Notes under the pieces: generated by a model
What the model was told of the DNA's origin: nothing
The model's input: only the letters and a program-made list of their open reading frames with translations
Database searches by the model: none
Assembly (NCBI GenBank): GCA_029569475.1
Contig: JAKQSZ010000043.1
Span: 1-15,132, forward strand
Origin: Candidatus Eiseniibacteriota bacterium
Lineage (GTDB): Bacteria > Eisenbacteria > RBG-16-71-46 > CAIMUX01
Length of the DNA stretch: 15,132 bases
Direction of reading: 5' to 3'
Position numbers and translations under genes: made by a program
Part shown: positions 1-7,259 of the stretch, one piece after another
Layout: each line of letters begins with the position of its first letter
Position numbering within the stretch: position 1 is the first letter of the stretch

Positions 1-110
1 ACCCGGTTCTCGGCGGAAGCTGGCATCGCGACAACAAGCGCGAGCAGTGCGCAGACTGTCACCCACGAACGCGGCGCGGGTTGCGCCCTGTCTTTGGCGG
101 AGCGAAGCAT
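1..110 (-). CDS. Secreted protein, N-terminal fragment (cut by left window edge)
   Basis: Only the first 36 codons are visible; the rest lies left of the window. The reading starts at the ATG whose complement is 108-110. A perfect AGGAGG Shine-Dalgarno (complement of 117-122) sits six bases upstream, the best ribosome binding site in the window. The peptide begins MLRSAKDRAQ, then has a hydrophobic stretch (VCALLALVVAMP) ending in ASA before E-N-R. This is a textbook Sec signal peptide with a type I signal peptidase site. The mature protein is not visible, so no function can be given. The gene is transcribed divergently from the ABC exporter across a 677-base gap. Confidence 0.75.
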   Translation of the reverse strand, partial: MLRSAKDRAQPAPRSWVTVCALLALVVAMPASAENR

Positions 111-583
111 GCGATTCCTCCTGAGATCTGCTGATGTGGAGGCGGAGTCTGGAAGGGAACCCCGGCCAGATGGAGGGGACACTCAGGTCCGAGTCTGAGC
201 GTCGTCGACACGAGCCTGACCCCAGCTTCCTATGATACCACGATTTACGAGGCTGGCGCAGCGCCGTGGAGGGCGCTGGCTCCAGTAGACAGGCCGGCTG
301 TGGCCTTCGCCGGCCGGACCAGGGCGCTTCTCCCGGATCTCGCCGCACCCTGACAATCAGCGGCAGCCGATTCCGGCAGACGCTCGACCTGGCGGGTAGC
401 CTTGAACACACGGGGCGCGCCACCCGCTCCACCAGGGATGGGAGAGGCGAGATGTGATGGCCGGCCGCGCCCGGGTGCTCGGCAGTGAGACCATCCTCGA
501 ACTCGGGCGCCACCGGCCCTCGGCGCAGCAACTATTCGCTCAAGACCTGGCGGCTGGTGGAGCGCTGTTCGAAGGCGGCCTCC

Positions 584-638
584 TGCTCGGGCAGGAGGCG
601 CCACAGCCGGGACCCTCATGCTCGGGCAGGACGCGCCA
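584..638 (+). repeat. Imperfect 20-base direct repeat, two copies
   Basis: The 20-mer starting TGCTCGGGCAGGA occurs at 584-603 and again at 619-638 with one mismatch (G in the first copy, C in the second). The start-to-start distance is 35 bases. The pair lies 150 to 200 bases upstream of the ABC exporter start and just before the TATGAT at 666-671. It could be a regulator binding site or simply a small local duplication. Confidence 0.45.
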
Positions 639-665
639 AAGGGACCTGAGTACGCCGGACTGTGC

Positions 666-671
666 TATGAT
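666..671 (+). promoter_or_regulatory. Possible -10 box for the ABC exporter
   Basis: TATGAT matches the sigma-70 -10 consensus at five of six positions and lies about 115 bases upstream of the exporter start. The segment 17 bases upstream (around 643-648) does not resemble TTGACA, so this is a weak call made from one hexamer. Confidence 0.2.
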
Positions 672-787
672 CCCTCGATGCTGCTGTAGGTCGGGATGTT
701 TGCCGCGACGGAAGAGCCGGAGACCGGCTGGCCTACCTCCCGTAACACGCGCCAGATCCTTCGAAGAGCGGAGCCTCGCCTTAGATC

Positions 788-2578
788 ATGAGAATCCTCT
801 TTACCTATCTCAAGAAATATCGCGGACGGGTCATTCTGGCGCTGTTTCTGGCCACCGTGAATCAGTGCTTCTCCCTCCTCGATCCGCAGATCTTCCGTCA
901 CATCCTCGACGACTACGTCTCCAAGCATCAGCAGTTCACCGGGGCGGAGTTCTTCCGTGGAGTCTCGTTGCTCCTGCTGGCCGCCGTCGGCGTGGCCTTC
1001 GTCTCCCGGGTTGCCAAGAACTTCCAGGACTATGTCGTCAATGTCATCACGCAGCGGCTCGGGGCCGAGATGTACACCGATGGACTCCGTCACTCCCTGG
1101 AACTGCCGTATCAGGTGTTCGAGGACCAGCGCAGCGGCGAGACTCTCGGTATCCTCCAGAAGATGCGCACCGACGTCGAGCGGATCATCTCCACCGGCGT
1201 GAACTTCCTCTTCACGACCCTGGTCGGCGTCGTCTTCGTCACGATCTATGCCATCTCGGTTCATTGGCTGATCGCCCCCGTCTACTTCTCGACCGTGCCG
1301 CTTCTGGCCGGGATGAGCGCCATCCTGAGCCGCAAGGTGAAGAAGGTCCAGAAGCAGATCGTCACGGAGAGCGCCGCCCTGGCGGGATCCACCACCGAGT
1401 CGCTGCGCAACATCGAACTCGTGAAGAGCCTGGGCCTGGCGAACCAGGAGATCCTGCGCCTGAACGGAACGACCGAACGGATCCTGGCCCTCGAGTTGAA
1501 GAAGGTCCGCTACCTGCGAAGCCTCAGCTTCATCCAGGGGACCTGCGTCAACGCCCTGCGCACGGGAATCCTCGGGCTCATGCTCTACCTGATCTTCGCG
1601 CAGGAGATCAGCTTCGGGCAGTTCTTCGCCCTCTGGATCTATTCCTTCTTCATCTTCGGTCCGCTCCAGGAGATGGGCAACGTGATCAACATCTTCCGGG
1701 AGTCCGAAGCCTCGCTCAACAACTTCCAGCGTATCCTCAGCACCCCGCGGGATGCCCGGCCGGCCCATCCGGTTCCGGCGGGCCCGATCGAGCGGATCGC
1801 CTTCGAGGATGTGACCTTCCGGCACCTCTCCGGGACGAGCGACGCGCTCTGTAACCTCAGCTTCCAGGTGCAGCGCGGCGAGACGGTCGCCTTCGTCGGA
1901 CCTTCCGGATCGGGCAAGACGACCCTGGTGAAGCTGCTGGTCGGCCTCTACCGGCCGCGGGCCGGGCGCGTCTTGTACAACGGGGTGAGCGCGCAGGAAC
2001 TCGACCTGGATCAGCTCCGGGAACGGATCGGTCTGGTCACGCAGGACACGCAGCTCTTCTCCGGCACCATCCGGGAGAACCTCCTGTTCGTCAACCCGGC
2101 CGCGACCGACCAGGAGTGCCTGGAGGTGCTGCGCCGGTCGGCCTGCCAGGGCCTGCTCGATCGCGCCGCGCAGGGTCTGGACACGATGATCGGCGAAGGC
2201 GGCGTCAAGGTCTCGGGCGGAGAGAAGCAGCGCCTCTCCATCGCCCGCGCCCTTCTACGGCACCCGGACCTGATCGTCTTCGACGAGGCCACCTCGGCGC
2301 TGGACTCCTTGACCGAGGAGGAGATCACCGGGACGATCCGCGAGATCTCGCGCTGGAAATCCCTCATCACCGTCCTGATCGCTCACCGCCTCTCCACCGT
2401 CATGCACGCCGACCGGATCCACGTACTGGAACGCGGCCGCATCGTGGAATCGGGCAGCCACGGCGACCTGCTCGCCCGCAAGGGGCTCTACTTCGCCATG
2501 TGGCGGCAGCAGATCGGCGAGCGGGAGAACCCCCTCCCGGCCGGTCCGCCGCTCCTGGAGGCACCTGCCGGCCGATGA
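788..2578 (+). CDS. ABC exporter half-transporter (fused membrane and ATPase domains)
   Basis: A 596-residue ABCB-type (MsbA/BmrA-like) half-transporter that should homodimerise in the inner membrane and export a lipid, drug or peptide; the substrate cannot be told. The N-terminal half (about residues 1-310) is a six-helix transmembrane domain. The ATPase domain has every expected motif: Walker A GPSGSGKTT at 371-379, Q-loop Q419, signature VSGGEKQ at 475-481, Walker B LIVFDE at 495-500 with catalytic E500, and switch histidine H533 in AHRLST. Its length is normal for the family. The ATG at 788 begins MRILFTYLKKY, a typical N-terminus, but the nearest GGAG (770-773) is 14 bases away, so initiation looks weak. 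No partner half-transporter lies next to it, which favours a homodimer. The annotation is secure; the substrate is unknown. Confidence 0.95.
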   Translation: MRILFTYLKKYRGRVILALFLATVNQCFSLLDPQIFRHILDDYVSKHQQFTGAEFFRGVSLLLLAAVGVAFVSRVAKNFQDYVVNVITQRLGAEMYTDGLRHSLELPYQVFEDQRSGETLGILQKMRTDVERIISTGVNFLFTTLVGVVFVTIYAISVHWLIAPVYFSTVPLLAGMSAILSRKVKKVQKQIVTESAALAGSTTESLRNIELVKSLGLANQEILRLNGTTERILALELKKVRYLRSLSFIQGTCVNALRTGILGLMLYLIFAQEISFGQFFALWIYSFFIFGPLQEMGNVINIFRESEASLNNFQRILSTPRDARPAHPVPAGPIERIAFEDVTFRHLSGTSDALCNLSFQVQRGETVAFVGPSGSGKTTLVKLLVGLYRPRAGRVLYNGVSAQELDLDQLRERIGLVTQDTQLFSGTIRENLLFVNPAATDQECLEVLRRSACQGLLDRAAQGLDTMIGEGGVKVSGGEKQRLSIARALLRHPDLIVFDEATSALDSLTEEEITGTIREISRWKSLITVLIAHRLSTVMHADRIHVLERGRIVESGSHGDLLARKGLYFAMWRQQIGERENPLPAGPPLLEAPAGR

Positions 2579-2692
2579 AGTGGCCTGGTGGTGGCGATCG
2601 GCCAGGGGACGGCTGCCGGGCGCATGCGTAACCGGCGAAGGCAGCCGCCCTGTGATGGCCGCGCCGCGGCCGGGACGCCTGTCCATTGGTGA

Positions 2693-2720
2693 AGCAGACC
2701 GGCCACCCGGGCCGTCTGCT
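2693..2720. terminator. Hairpin between convergent genes, likely bidirectional terminator
   Basis: AGCAGAC (2693-2699) pairs with GTCTGCT (2714-2720). GGCC (2701-2704) pairs with GGCC (2710-2713) around the loop ACCCG, with C2700 bulged. This gives an 11-base-pair GC-rich stem in the 216-base gap between the ends of the ABC exporter (+) and the M16 operon (-). No T-run follows on either strand, so it is not a classical intrinsic terminator. Position and stem strength are the evidence. Confidence 0.5.
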
Positions 2721-2794
2721 CCACTGACATCAGCGGCAGCGACGCCCGGCGATGATCGTGGTGGAGCGCGTCTTCGGCAATTCCGAGCGCGGCC

Positions 2795-4225
2795 TTACGG
2801 TCGAATTCCCGTTACCTCGCCGAGTTCGTTGAGCTGCCCGGCCAGAGCATCCGGTTCTCCCACCACCACCAGGGACATTCGAGGGAGCTGGAGGTGACGG
2901 GCCGCCGCGGCCAGCACCTCCTCCGCCGCAGCCACGCGGACCGTCTCCAGCTGACGTTGCTGGTGGTCGGGACCGAGCTTGTACAACTCAGCCTCGATCA
3001 ATGCGCTCGCGATACCGGCTGCCGTCTCCGCGCGAAAAAGCAACGCGCCGGCGTACTGACGGCGGGCCGTCTCGAGTTCCTCAGCTCCGATCTGTTCCCG
3101 GGTCAGACGGGAGATCTCCTCACGAATCAGATCGACCGCCAATCGGAAGCTTGCGTTCTTGGTCTGGGCATGGGCGAAGAAGGGCCCCGCCAGACGCTGC
3201 GGCACGATGCGCGAGCCGGCTGTATAGGCCAGCCCGTGACGGGTGCGCACGCGATCGCAGATGCGCGAAGCCAGTCCCGCGCCCCCCAGCACGTAGTTGG
3301 CAACCGAGAGAAGATCCCAATCCGAATGCGCGCGACCGATGGCAGGACAGCCCAGACGGAGGTTGGCCTGGGTCAGATCCGGTTGCGCGTCGAAATACAC
3401 GACCGGGACTGCCGTCGTCTCCTGGCCGGAGGGCTGCGCCGCGTGCAACGCCCCCCCAGTGAGAGCGCCGCCAGCCCGCGAGGCTCCCACGTTCTCGCCT
3501 TCGGCCGATAGGTGATCTTGGACATCTGGGCCAGCCGGCACCCCGAGAACCGAGGCGGCCGCGGCCCAATCAGAGAACACCTCCGCGGCAGCGGCGAAGA
3601 ATCTACCCGGCTCGATATCGCCCACGCCGACAAGGACGGCACGTTCCGGCCGGTAGCAGGCTTGATGGAGCGCGACGGCGTGGTCGCGCGTGAGACGGGA
3701 CAGGGATACGTCGTCACCCCGCAGCGGGCACCCGTACGGGTGATCGGGGTAGATCGCGCGGTGGAATGCCTGCTCCAGCCGGTACGGCGGTTCGGCAAGG
3801 TTCCCTTGCCTCTCAGCCCGCAACTCGCTCAGGACGCGCCCCGCCTTTTCCTCCGCCAGGGCCGGGCGCAGGAGAACGTCGGCAAGCAACCGGAGGGCCG
3901 GGTCGAGGTCCACGGACAGAACCCGCGTGCCTGCCTCGATCCAGTCCCGCCCGGGCTCCAGATGCAGTTCGGCGCCGAGGTCGGCGAAGCCCGCCGCCAA
4001 TGCTTCCTCGTCCCGGGAATGGGTGCCCGTGGAAAGAAGCGCCAGCGTGAAAGCCGCCAGACCCGCACAATCGACGCCGTCCTCGACTCCACCGGCGCGC
4101 ACGGCCGCCCGGAGGCGAACCATCGGCAAGCGTTTGACCCGACGAAAGATCAGCGCGAGCCCGTTCGGCAGGACCTGGCGAAAAGCCTCGCCGAAGGGTT
4201 CGATGCCCGTCGTCACCGGCATCAC
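2795..4225 (-). CDS. M16 family peptidase-like protein, inactive (non-catalytic) subunit
   Basis: About 476 residues with the fold of M16 (pitrilysin/processing-peptidase) proteins. The opening LPNGLALIFRR is the usual first strand, and a C-terminal block (GGAGLASRI...RTRHGLAYTAG) matches the M16 substrate-binding segment. The zinc motif is gone: where the partner has H75-x-x-E78-H79, this protein has A58, L61 and A62 (GLAAFTLA). It is therefore most likely the substrate-binding subunit of a heterodimer, as in mitochondrial processing peptidase alpha and other bacterial M16 pairs. A GTG at 4225 gives a 4-base GTGA overlap with the upstream gene; an ATG one codon later (4222) gives a TGATG junction. 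Both imply translational coupling. An extra Gly/Ala-rich segment near the middle (around ASRAGGALTGGALHA) is probably an interdomain linker. No signal peptide is evident. Confidence 0.88.
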   Translation of the reverse strand: MMPVTTGIEPFGEAFRQVLPNGLALIFRRVKRLPMVRLRAAVRAGGVEDGVDCAGLAAFTLALLSTGTHSRDEEALAAGFADLGAELHLEPGRDWIEAGTRVLSVDLDPALRLLADVLLRPALAEEKAGRVLSELRAERQGNLAEPPYRLEQAFHRAIYPDHPYGCPLRGDDVSLSRLTRDHAVALHQACYRPERAVLVGVGDIEPGRFFAAAAEVFSDWAAAASVLGVPAGPDVQDHLSAEGENVGASRAGGALTGGALHAAQPSGQETTAVPVVYFDAQPDLTQANLRLGCPAIGRAHSDWDLLSVANYVLGGAGLASRICDRVRTRHGLAYTAGSRIVPQRLAGPFFAHAQTKNASFRLAVDLIREEISRLTREQIGAEELETARRQYAGALLFRAETAAGIASALIEAELYKLGPDHQQRQLETVRVAAAEEVLAAAARHLQLPRMSLVVVGEPDALAGQLNELGEVTGIRP

Positions 4226-5559
4226 GCCACCTCTTCCGGGTACACGATGACCACCCGCCGCCTCTCCGGCACGAGATACCTGGCCGCGACCCGGCGCAGA
4301 TCCTCGCTGGTGACCTCGCGCAAGCGGTCAAGCCGCTCGAAAGCATCCCGCCAGCCTCGCCGGCTGGTCACGGCTGCCAGGCCAAGCGCCCGCGCCCGGC
4401 CATGAGTCGTCTCCATGGAAGCCAGGAAGCCGATCTCCGACCGGCGCAGCGCGCGCAGGCGTTGTGGCTCGGCGACACCGGCCGCCACGACCTCCTCGAT
4501 CAGGTCGCCCAGGGCCGATTCAATGGCCGCCGGCGTTACCCCCGGGCGCGCTTCGGCGGAGAAGAAGAGCGCCCCCCCATCGACGCGCTGGTCGAGCCAG
4601 GTGTCGTGTCCGGCGATCAGCTGCCGATCGCGCTGCAGGACGCGGTCAAACCGGGAAGCTCGCCCGTCAGCCAACTCCGTCACCAGGACATCGAGGGCGG
4701 CAACGTCCTCGTGGTTGCAGTCGACCGTCATCCAGCAGACCGCGATCCGCGGCAGCCGAGCGGTCCGGCGGCGGATCTCCGCACGGTGCTCTCCGGCGGT
4801 ATTGGTCTCCACCGGGACCTCGACAACCGGCTTGCGGCCGCGCGGGATACCGCTGAACCTGTCCGCGAACAAACGGCGGGCCTGTGCCGGATCGAATCCT
4901 CCAGCGAGCACGTAGGTGGCATTGTCCGTCGTGTAGTGCCGGCGGTAGTAGGCCAGAAGTTTCTCCGGGGTCATGGCGGCGAGATCCTCGGCTGTGCCCA
5001 CAACGTGGCGGCCGTAAGGATGATCCGGCCAGGCGAGCCCGATCAGGCGTTCGAAAGCGGTTCCCCAAAGCGAGTTGTCCGTCATCCGGCGCCGTTCCTC
5101 GCGCACCACGTCGAGTTCGCTGGCCAGCCGTTCCGTGGGCGGCGCCAGGCCGACGAACCGATCAGCCTCGATCGCGATGATCCGCTCGAGCCCCGCCGAC
5201 GGGAGCGACTCGTAGTAACACGTGTAGTCCCACCCTGTGCCGGCATTCTTCCGTCCGCCCAGATCCTGCACGATCCGGTCGATCTCGCGGGGCGCCAGCT
5301 TTCGCGTTCCGAGGGAGAAGCAGTGCTCGAGATAATGCGAGATGCCCGATTCGCCCGGCGCCTCAGTTCGGCGGCCGGCCGGGACCCAGAGCATGATGGT
5401 AAAGACGGGGACCTCAGGATCGGGTGCCAGGAGGAGCGTAATCCCGTTGGGCAGGCGCTCTTCCTCCACTTCGAACAGAGGGGCGACCGGACGGGCCCTC
5501 GCCAACGGGGCTGGAACGGCGGCCCGCGAACCCTCAGGGGTGCGGTGATGATCACGCAT
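4222..5559 (-). CDS. M16 family zinc metallopeptidase, catalytic subunit
   Basis: A 445-residue M16 peptidase. Residues 75-79 are HYLEH, the inverted zinc-binding motif in which H75 and H79 bind zinc and E78 is the general base. The third ligand should be E154 or E155 in VVREERR, about 76 residues downstream, the normal spacing. The N-terminal LPNGITLLLAPDPEVPV strand and later M16 C-domain follow in the usual order. It should degrade or process peptides together with the inactive partner encoded next. The ATG at 5559 (MRDHHRT) leaves about 35 residues before the first conserved strand. The frame stays open to an ATG at 5718, but that extension is Arg/Ala/Pro-rich and unlike the family. No strong SD is seen at either start, and no signal peptide, so a cytoplasmic location is likeliest. 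It is the first gene of a two-gene operon and divergent from the selenoprotein. Confidence 0.92.
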   Translation of the reverse strand: MRDHHRTPEGSRAAVPAPLARARPVAPLFEVEEERLPNGITLLLAPDPEVPVFTIMLWVPAGRRTEAPGESGISHYLEHCFSLGTRKLAPREIDRIVQDLGGRKNAGTGWDYTCYYESLPSAGLERIIAIEADRFVGLAPPTERLASELDVVREERRRMTDNSLWGTAFERLIGLAWPDHPYGRHVVGTAEDLAAMTPEKLLAYYRRHYTTDNATYVLAGGFDPAQARRLFADRFSGIPRGRKPVVEVPVETNTAGEHRAEIRRRTARLPRIAVCWMTVDCNHEDVAALDVLVTELADGRASRFDRVLQRDRQLIAGHDTWLDQRVDGGALFFSAEARPGVTPAAIESALGDLIEEVVAAGVAEPQRLRALRRSEIGFLASMETTHGRARALGLAAVTSRRGWRDAFERLDRLREVTSEDLRRVAARYLVPERRRVVIVYPEEVA

Positions 5560-5917
5560 GGAGACCCAGGGTAGCAAGGCACGCCCTAGCCGGCAACCCA
5601 CTGCAAGCCGAGATGATGACCTGCAGCTACCAGGCTCGGGCCCGCAGGGGTTCCTCCGACCGGCTGCGGCCGGCGCGGTCGCTCCGGCGCGGGGACTCCG
5701 TTTTTCCGGCGCGGCCATGTCCGATATGATGAAGGTGGATCCGCAAACTCAGGCTCGGAACGTCGGACCCGCTGGCCCTGGACGTCCGTGTGGCCGCTCT
5801 CGAGCGTCTTCCGCGGAGACCGAGTACACTCGGCGCGCCAGCCAGCCCTGGGAGCTGGCGACGCGAGCAGAACGATGGGACTTCAGACCACCCTGGTGGT
5901 TGGAAAGAGGCACCGAG
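5560..5917. other. Divergent intergenic region between M16 operon and selenoprotein gene
   Basis: These 358 bases must carry the promoters of both flanking transcripts. The + frame happens to stay open through it from 5558, but without a matching SD or protein-like composition. A TATGAT at 5725-5730, preceded by a T-run at 5700-5705, is a weak -10 candidate for the rightward gene. A short inverted repeat, ACCACC (5887-5892) with GGTGGT (5895-5900), abuts the SD of the selenoprotein gene. Nothing else stands out. Confidence 0.45.
5904..5910 (+). promoter_or_regulatory. Ribosome binding site deciding the selenoprotein start
   Basis: AAAGAGG ends seven bases before the ATG at 5918. It is the only SD-like site near a start codon in this open frame and lies directly before a signal peptide, so it fixes the start at 5918 rather than at 5558 or at the GTG at 6185 after the TGA. 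The inverted repeat at 5887-5900 is immediately upstream and could partly sequester or expose it. Confidence 0.6.
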
Positions 5918-7135
5918 ATGATGATCGAGAGAATGGAAAGGATGATCCGAAACGGGGGCGCGGCGCTGGGTATGGCCGCTCTGACCGCCCTGGTCGCCCT
6001 GCCCGCCAACCTGACCTCGGCCCGGGCCGCCGATTTCGCCTCCCTGGATGAGGCCAGGGCAGCGGCGGCCGCCTCCAACAAGCCCCTCCTGCTGGACTTC
6101 TACACCACCACCTGAGGGGCCTGCAAAAACTTCGCCCGTGCGGCGAAGGAGGATGCCGAGGTCCAGAAGACCCTGGCGGATGTCGTGCTCTACAAGATCG
6201 AATGCGACACCCACGGGAAGGAAACCTGCAAGGAGTTCAACGTCCGCGCGTACCCGACCTTCCTGCTCACCACGCCGAAGCTCGAGCCCATCAACCGCTG
6301 GATGGGGTACTCGAAGAGCATGTTCCAGGAGACGATGCAGCTGGCGATGGCCGACCTGACCACCATCGACCAGAAGCTCGCCCGCTTCGAGGCGAAGCCC
6401 AGCGAACGCGATGCCGCCACCCTGGCCCGTTACGATGAATCACGCGGGCAGTTCGAGAGCGCGCTGCAGTACTACCGCAAGGCGGCGGCGCTGAACCCCG
6501 ACGCCGACTATACCGCCGAGATCTTCGAGACCACCGTCACCGGGATGCGCAAGGATGGCGGGATGACGGCCGACGACGCCAAAGCCGCGGCCGCGGCAGT
6601 GCTGGCATCGCCGAAGGCGACCGCCGAGGATCTCTTCGGGGTGGTCTTCTACTCCGGCCCCATCGTGGAGCAGACCGGCGACCGGTCTTTCCGCGTGCCC
6701 TACCTGAAGGCGGCCTTCGAGCGCAGTGAGGGGACGAAGGATGAGAGTCTCCTGAAGACACGGGAGTACCTCATGCCGGAGTACACGTTGCAGGTCGAGA
6801 AGAACGCCGAGAAGGCGGTCTCGCTGAAGAAGCAGGCGATGCCCGAGGGGTGGAGGGAGAGCCCCAACCAGCTTAACAGCTTCGCCTGGTGGTGTTTCGA
6901 GAACAACGTCAACCTCCCCGAGGCCCATGACCTGGCCGCCCAGGGCGCGCGCCTGGCTCCCGCCGGGAAGGAACGGGCGATGATCCTCGATACCCAGGCC
7001 GAGATCTGCCATGCCATGGCCAACTGCCAGGACGCCGTCAAAATCGCGCGGCAGGCCCTGGCTGAGGACCCGGACAACGAGTACTACAAGGACCAGCTGA
7101 AGCGGTTCGAGAAAGCTCTGGCCGAGAAGAGCTGA
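5918..7135 (+). CDS. Periplasmic thioredoxin-fold selenoprotein with TPR-like C-terminus (TGA read as selenocysteine)
   Basis: A 405-residue protein if TGA 6113-6115 is read as selenocysteine (Sec66). Residues 1-37 form a Sec signal peptide (hydrophobic core GMAALTALVAL, cleavage after ARA), so it should act in the periplasm or on the cell surface. The thioredoxin domain follows: LLLDFYTTT-U-G-A-C, with Sec66 exactly where thioredoxins have the first cysteine of CxxC and C69 as the second, then the cis-proline segment Y112-P-T-F. Two further cysteines, C96 and C104, lie between them. The frame after TGA continues with family-like sequence and unchanged high-GC codon use to a TGA at 7135. Residues from about 150 on are helical with TPR-like repeats (ALQYYRKAAALNP and, near the end, AVKIARQALAEDPDN). 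The expected role is thiol-disulfide or peroxide reduction, with the helical part binding a partner. SelABCD must be supplied from elsewhere. The alternative, a nonsense mutation or sequencing error at the active site, is less likely given the hairpin that follows. Confidence 0.85.
6113..6115 (+). other. In-frame TGA, proposed selenocysteine codon (Sec66)
   Basis: TGA interrupts an otherwise continuous frame precisely at the catalytic position of a thioredoxin motif. Aligned with the usual D-F-Y-A-x-W-C-G-P-C, the sequence reads D-F-Y-T-T-T-[TGA]-G-A-C, with no insertion or deletion. The tryptophan before the first cysteine is threonine, as in many glutaredoxin-like sites. A U-x-x-C pair is a known arrangement in bacterial selenoproteins of the thioredoxin superfamily. 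Confidence 0.82.
6130..6148 (+). promoter_or_regulatory. Putative bacterial SECIS hairpin
   Basis: CTTCGCC (6130-6136) and GGCGAAG (6142-6148) form a perfect 7-base-pair stem around the 5-base loop CGTGC. The loop starts 22 bases after the TGA, and its second base is G followed by T. Published bacterial SECIS models require a stem-loop just downstream of UGA, with the apical loop roughly 16-37 bases away and a G among the first two loop bases; this fits. The lower part is unpaired apart from possible short pairings (for example GGC 6118-6120 with GCC 6155-6157). The hairpin lies inside the coding region and encodes N-F-A-R-A-A-K. SelB would bind it to deliver Sec-tRNA. Confidence 0.72.
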
Positions 7136-7200
7136 GCATTGGATTACGAGGGAGGTTGAGCCTGCGTCAGCCCTCGCGCGCCGCATGCGAGCTCCGGCCG

Positions 7201-7228
7201 GGGACACCGGCATCGCCGGATGTGTCCC
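7201..7228 (+). terminator. Strong hairpin after the selenoprotein gene
   Basis: GGGACAC (7201-7207) pairs with GTGTCCC (7222-7228). CGGC (7208-7211) pairs with GCCG (7215-7218) around ATC, leaving GAT bulged. This is an 11-base-pair GC-rich stem, 65 bases past the stop at 7135. No T-run follows, so it may be a terminator of the non-canonical kind or a stabilising 3' structure. It separates the selenoprotein from the membrane protein downstream. A lone TTGACA lies just after it at 7235-7240, without a recognisable -10. Confidence 0.45.
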
Positions 7229-7259
7229 AGACGCTTGACATGGCCGTGAACGGGTTCCG

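Larger units (their letters stand above)
111..787. other. Long divergent intergenic region
   Basis: No convincing gene is seen in this 677-base gap between the leftward secreted-protein gene and the rightward ABC exporter. Open frames across it have poor composition, no SD and no recognisable protein. It must hold the promoters of both flanking genes. Two TATGAT hexamers resembling a sigma-70 -10 box lie at 231-236 and 666-671, but neither has a good -35 at 17 bases. The first reads TATCAT on the other strand. An imperfect 20-base direct repeat lies at 584-603 and 619-638. Confidence 0.5.

Noticed and set aside
245..619. Leftward open frame in the gap before the ABC exporter
   Set aside because: Low-complexity Ala/Arg/Gly/Pro translation, no SD and no recognisable domain.
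454..1854. Long + open frame overlapping the start of the ABC exporter
   Set aside because: It overlaps the well-supported exporter in another frame, its translation is Arg/Pro/Gly-rich with no family resemblance, and it exists only because high GC removes stop codons.
3512..4405. Open frames on + across the M16 genes
   Set aside because: Antisense shadows of two clear M16 proteins.
6113..6115. TGA as a simple nonsense mutation or sequencing error (pseudogene)
   Set aside because: It sits exactly on the catalytic Cys position with no frame change, the downstream frame is intact, and a SECIS-like hairpin follows. It cannot be wholly excluded without reads or the Sec machinery.
6185..7135. 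Selenoprotein read as a separate shorter gene from the GTG at 6185
   Set aside because: That start falls in the middle of a thioredoxin domain, has no SD, and would lack both the redox site and the signal peptide that lie in the same frame upstream.
7235..7240. Perfect TTGACA as a promoter for the membrane-protein gene
   Set aside because: No -10-like hexamer lies 15-19 bases downstream; the segment there is GC only.
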